64,000 nt of DNA, taken from contig CAVVAM010000011.1 in NCBI GenBank assembly GCA_963746265.1, positions 1-64,000 of the forward strand, read 5' to 3'. Both the position numbers and the translations under genes were made by a program. The notes below the pieces were generated by a model, which was not told the origin of the DNA, made no database searches, and saw only the letters and a list, made by a program, of their open reading frames with translations. This DNA is from Ilumatobacter sp963746265 (GTDB taxonomy: Bacteria > Actinomycetota > Acidimicrobiia > Acidimicrobiales > Ilumatobacteraceae). Shown piece after piece: positions 62,034 to 64,000 of this stretch. Positions within the stretch are counted from its first letter, which is position 1, and each line of letters opens with the position of its first letter.

Positions 62034-64000
62034 ATGCCACTCGACGTGCTCATCACGCAGAACCTGCCGCTGAACGACACAGCGACCAACAACGACACCT
62101 CGACGATCGGGGAACCTTCCGTTGCGACCAACCAGAACCGACTGTTCGTCACCGGCAACTGGTACGCGAGCCGATCGACCAACTCGGGTTCGTCGTGGTC
62201 GTGGGTCGATCCGGCGAACACCCTGCCCAGCGCGGCCGGAGGCTTCTGTTGCGACCAGTTGACGCTGTACGAGCCCCGACGGAAGATCTGGATCTGGATC
62301 CTGCAGTACATCCAGCAGAACCAGACGAACGTGTTCCGCATCGCGGTCACGAGGGACGCGAACTTCCCCACCGGTGGTTGGTACTGGTGGGACATCGCTC
62401 CCGCAACGCTGAACAACGCATGGACCACGGTGTGGTTCGACTACCCGGACGCGGCCTTCAGTCGCGACCACCTTTACGTCACGTTCAACGTCTTCTCCGG
62501 ACAGTCGTTCCAGCGCTCGGCTGTCATGCGTTTCCCGCTCGACACGTTGGCCACCGGTGGTTCACTCGGCTTCGGCTGGTGGAGCACGACCAACAACGGT
62601 TCGCTCCGACTCACCCAGCAGGCCGACCCGACGACGTCGATGTACTTCGGCAGCCACAACTCCGGGACGTCATTGCGACTCTTCTCGTGGCCCGACACCT
62701 CGAACAACATCAGCCAATGGGACATCGGTGTCACGTCGTGGAACGGCAACATCTCCTCGACGGCACCGAACGGCGTCGACTGGTTGGCGCGCGCTGACTC
62801 GCGCATCACCGGTGCGACGCTCGGTGGCGGCAAGATCACCTTCATGTGGACCGCCGGTGCCGGCGGCAACCGTCCTCAGGCGTATTGCCGAGTCGTGAGG
62901 ATCGACGAAGCCGCCAAGACGGTGCACAGCGAACCCGACATCTGGAGTGGCACCCGTGCTTGGGCGTATCCGGCGACGTGCGTGAACAACGCCGGTCGAC
63001 TCGGCTTCGCGGCGTACTACGGAGGAGGCGACCGGAACCCGGGGCACGTCGTGGGCGGACGAGATGACAGCGCCGGAACGTGGCGCGCGCGCTACTCGCG
63101 GCTTGGTAGCAACTCGCCGAGCCAGGGGAGATGGGGCGACTACATCAACTGTCGCGCCGACGTTCCGTCGACCAGTTCGTGGGTGGCCAGCGGATGCACG
63201 CTCGAGGGTGGCGAGGCACGGACGGACATCGTGCCCCGCGTGGTGCGATGGCGACTCGCCGACACGATGCCGGTGACGCGTGTGGTCGGCAATTTCGGGT
63301 TCGACGCGGGTGGTTGGCGTGTCGATCGTCATCCGAGGTTCATGGCGGATACGACGGGTGATGGTCGGGCCGACATCGTCGGGTTCGGGAATGCCGGGGT
63401 GTATGTGTCGCGGGCGAATGCCGATGGCACGTTCGGGCCGGTGACGCGTGTGGTCGACAACTTCGGGTTCAACGCGGGTGGTTGGCGTGTCGATCGTCAT
63501 CCGAGGTTCATGGCGGATACGACGGGTGATGGTCGGGCCGACATCGTCGGGTTCGGGAATGCCGGGGTGTATGTGTCGCGGGCGAATGCCGATGGCACGT
63601 TCGGGCCGGTGACGCGTGTGGTCGACAACTTCGGGTTCAACGCGGGTGGTTGGCGTGTCGATCGTCATCCGAGGTTCATGGCGGATACGACGGGTGATGG
63701 TCGGGCCGACATCGTCGGGTTCGGGAATGCCGGGGTGTATGTGTCGCGGGCGAATGCCGATGGCACGTTCGGGCCGGTGACGCGTGTGGTCGACAACTTC
63801 GGGTTCAACGCGGGTGGTTGGCGTGTCGATCGTCATCCGAGGTTCATGGCGGATACGACCGGTGATGGTCGGGCCGACATCGTCGGGTTCGGGAATGCCG
63901 GGGTGTATGTGTCGCGGGCGAATGCCGATGGCACGTTCGGGCCGGTGACGCGTGTGGTCGACAACTTCGGGTTCGACGCCGGTGGCTGGCGTGTCGCCCA
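62034..64000 (+). CDS. Sialidase-like beta-propeller protein with FG-GAP/VCBS repeats, 3' end cut by window
   Basis: 655 codons are visible from ATG 62034 with no stop. The N-terminal 400 residues form a BNR/sialidase-like propeller (ATNQNRLFVTGNWYASRSTN, SSWSWVDPANTLPSAAGGFC, then FTGCN-like Cys/Trp loops). From 63270 a 56-residue FG-GAP/VCBS repeat begins (MADTTGDGRADIVGFGNAGV, then YVSRANADGTFGP). It is present four times plus the start of a fifth and runs out of the window. The DxxxDGxxD pattern suggests calcium sites. No signal peptide is present. Confidence 0.85.
   Translation, partial: MPLDVLITQNLPLNDTATNNDTSTIGEPSVATNQNRLFVTGNWYASRSTNSGSSWSWVDPANTLPSAAGGFCCDQLTLYEPRRKIWIWILQYIQQNQTNVFRIAVTRDANFPTGGWYWWDIAPATLNNAWTTVWFDYPDAAFSRDHLYVTFNVFSGQSFQRSAVMRFPLDTLATGGSLGFGWWSTTNNGSLRLTQQADPTTSMYFGSHNSGTSLRLFSWPDTSNNISQWDIGVTSWNGNISSTAPNGVDWLARADSRITGATLGGGKITFMWTAGAGGNRPQAYCRVVRIDEAAKTVHSEPDIWSGTRAWAYPATCVNNAGRLGFAAYYGGGDRNPGHVVGGRDDSAGTWRARYSRLGSNSPSQGRWGDYINCRADVPSTSSWVASGCTLEGGEARTDIVPRVVRWRLADTMPVTRVVGNFGFDAGGWRVDRHPRFMADTTGDGRADIVGFGNAGVYVSRANADGTFGPVTRVVDNFGFNAGGWRVDRHPRFMADTTGDGRADIVGFGNAGVYVSRANADGTFGPVTRVVDNFGFNAGGWRVDRHPRFMADTTGDGRADIVGFGNAGVYVSRANADGTFGPVTRVVDNFGFNAGGWRVDRHPRFMADTTGDGRADIVGFGNAGVYVSRANADGTFGPVTRVVDNFGFDAGGWRVA
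63270..64000 (+). repeat. 168-bp tandem repeat coding for FG-GAP units
   Basis: Units start at 63270, 63438, 63606, 63774 and 63942 (partial). They are almost identical at the DNA level: the first has a few changes near its start and the fourth a G-to-C at about 63859. Period 168 bp = 56 codons. Near-perfect DNA identity implies recent duplication or gene conversion. Confidence 0.92.

Noticed and set aside
62670..63836. Repeat-rich minus-strand frame over the FG-GAP repeats
   Set aside because: Antisense of a real repeat gene; the Asp-Gly-Asp-Gly pattern is on the plus strand.
63270..64000. CRISPR array
   Set aside because: The 168-bp units are contiguous and code for protein; there are no unique spacers.

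Overview
The window looks like chromosomal DNA of a high-GC Gram-positive bacterium, most likely an actinobacterium of the Acidimicrobiia/Ilumatobacter type. The reasons are the high GC with strong third-position bias, frequent GTG and TTG starts, a wax-ester/diacylglycerol acyltransferase, FadD-type acyl-CoA synthetase, many small lipoproteins and U-tract-less hairpin terminators. This is an inference from gene content; no rRNA or tRNA gene was seen. The window opens inside the 3' end of an acyl-CoA synthetase gene and closes inside a repeat-containing beta-propeller gene.

Layout. 1-14.3 kb: acyl-CoA synthetase, an IS3 element with a broken transposase, a lipoprotein serine hydrolase, small membrane and lipoprotein genes, WS/DGAT, a frameshifted nucleoside hydrolase, and an acyltransferase-3 membrane protein. 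14.5-17.5 kb: two translationally coupled glycosyltransferase genes, one fused to a phytanoyl-CoA-dioxygenase-like domain. 18-27.4 kb: a possible accessory island with a serine recombinase, a TIR-domain membrane protein, a racemase-like protein, a DUF1353 protein, a 2.5-kb gene graveyard (amidase, secreted protein, WD40 C-terminus, IS110 and IS3 remnants) and a large KAP P-loop NTPase.

29-43 kb: a run of proteins with extracellular-type domains that mostly lack signal peptides. They are a C39-like peptidase and a paralogue of its C-terminal domain, a coiled-coil/beta protein, a protealysin-type M4 peptidase followed by an emfourin-like inhibitor fused to a HAD domain, an SGNH hydrolase, a Gmad2-LysM protein and a patatin. 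A similar protein, the acidic-leader/beta-propeller/FG-GAP pair, ends the window. 43-48 kb: an O-antigen-ligase-like protein, GDPD and PAP2.

48.9-59.7 kb: a polyamine (putrescine/spermidine) uptake and catabolism region. A class III aminotransferase, an Lrp-type regulator, PotABCD-like ABC transporter genes and a PuuB-like FAD oxidase form one seven-gene minus-strand run. A second FAD oxidase and a saccharopine-dehydrogenase-like gene lie beside it in divergent orientation.

Several otherwise well-preserved genes carry single-base frameshifts (IS3 OrfB, nucleoside hydrolase, the C39-domain paralogue, emfourin-HAD). These may be assembly errors or real pseudogenes; raw reads would decide. Unless a start is fixed by a Shine-Dalgarno (SD) sequence, treat it as provisional.
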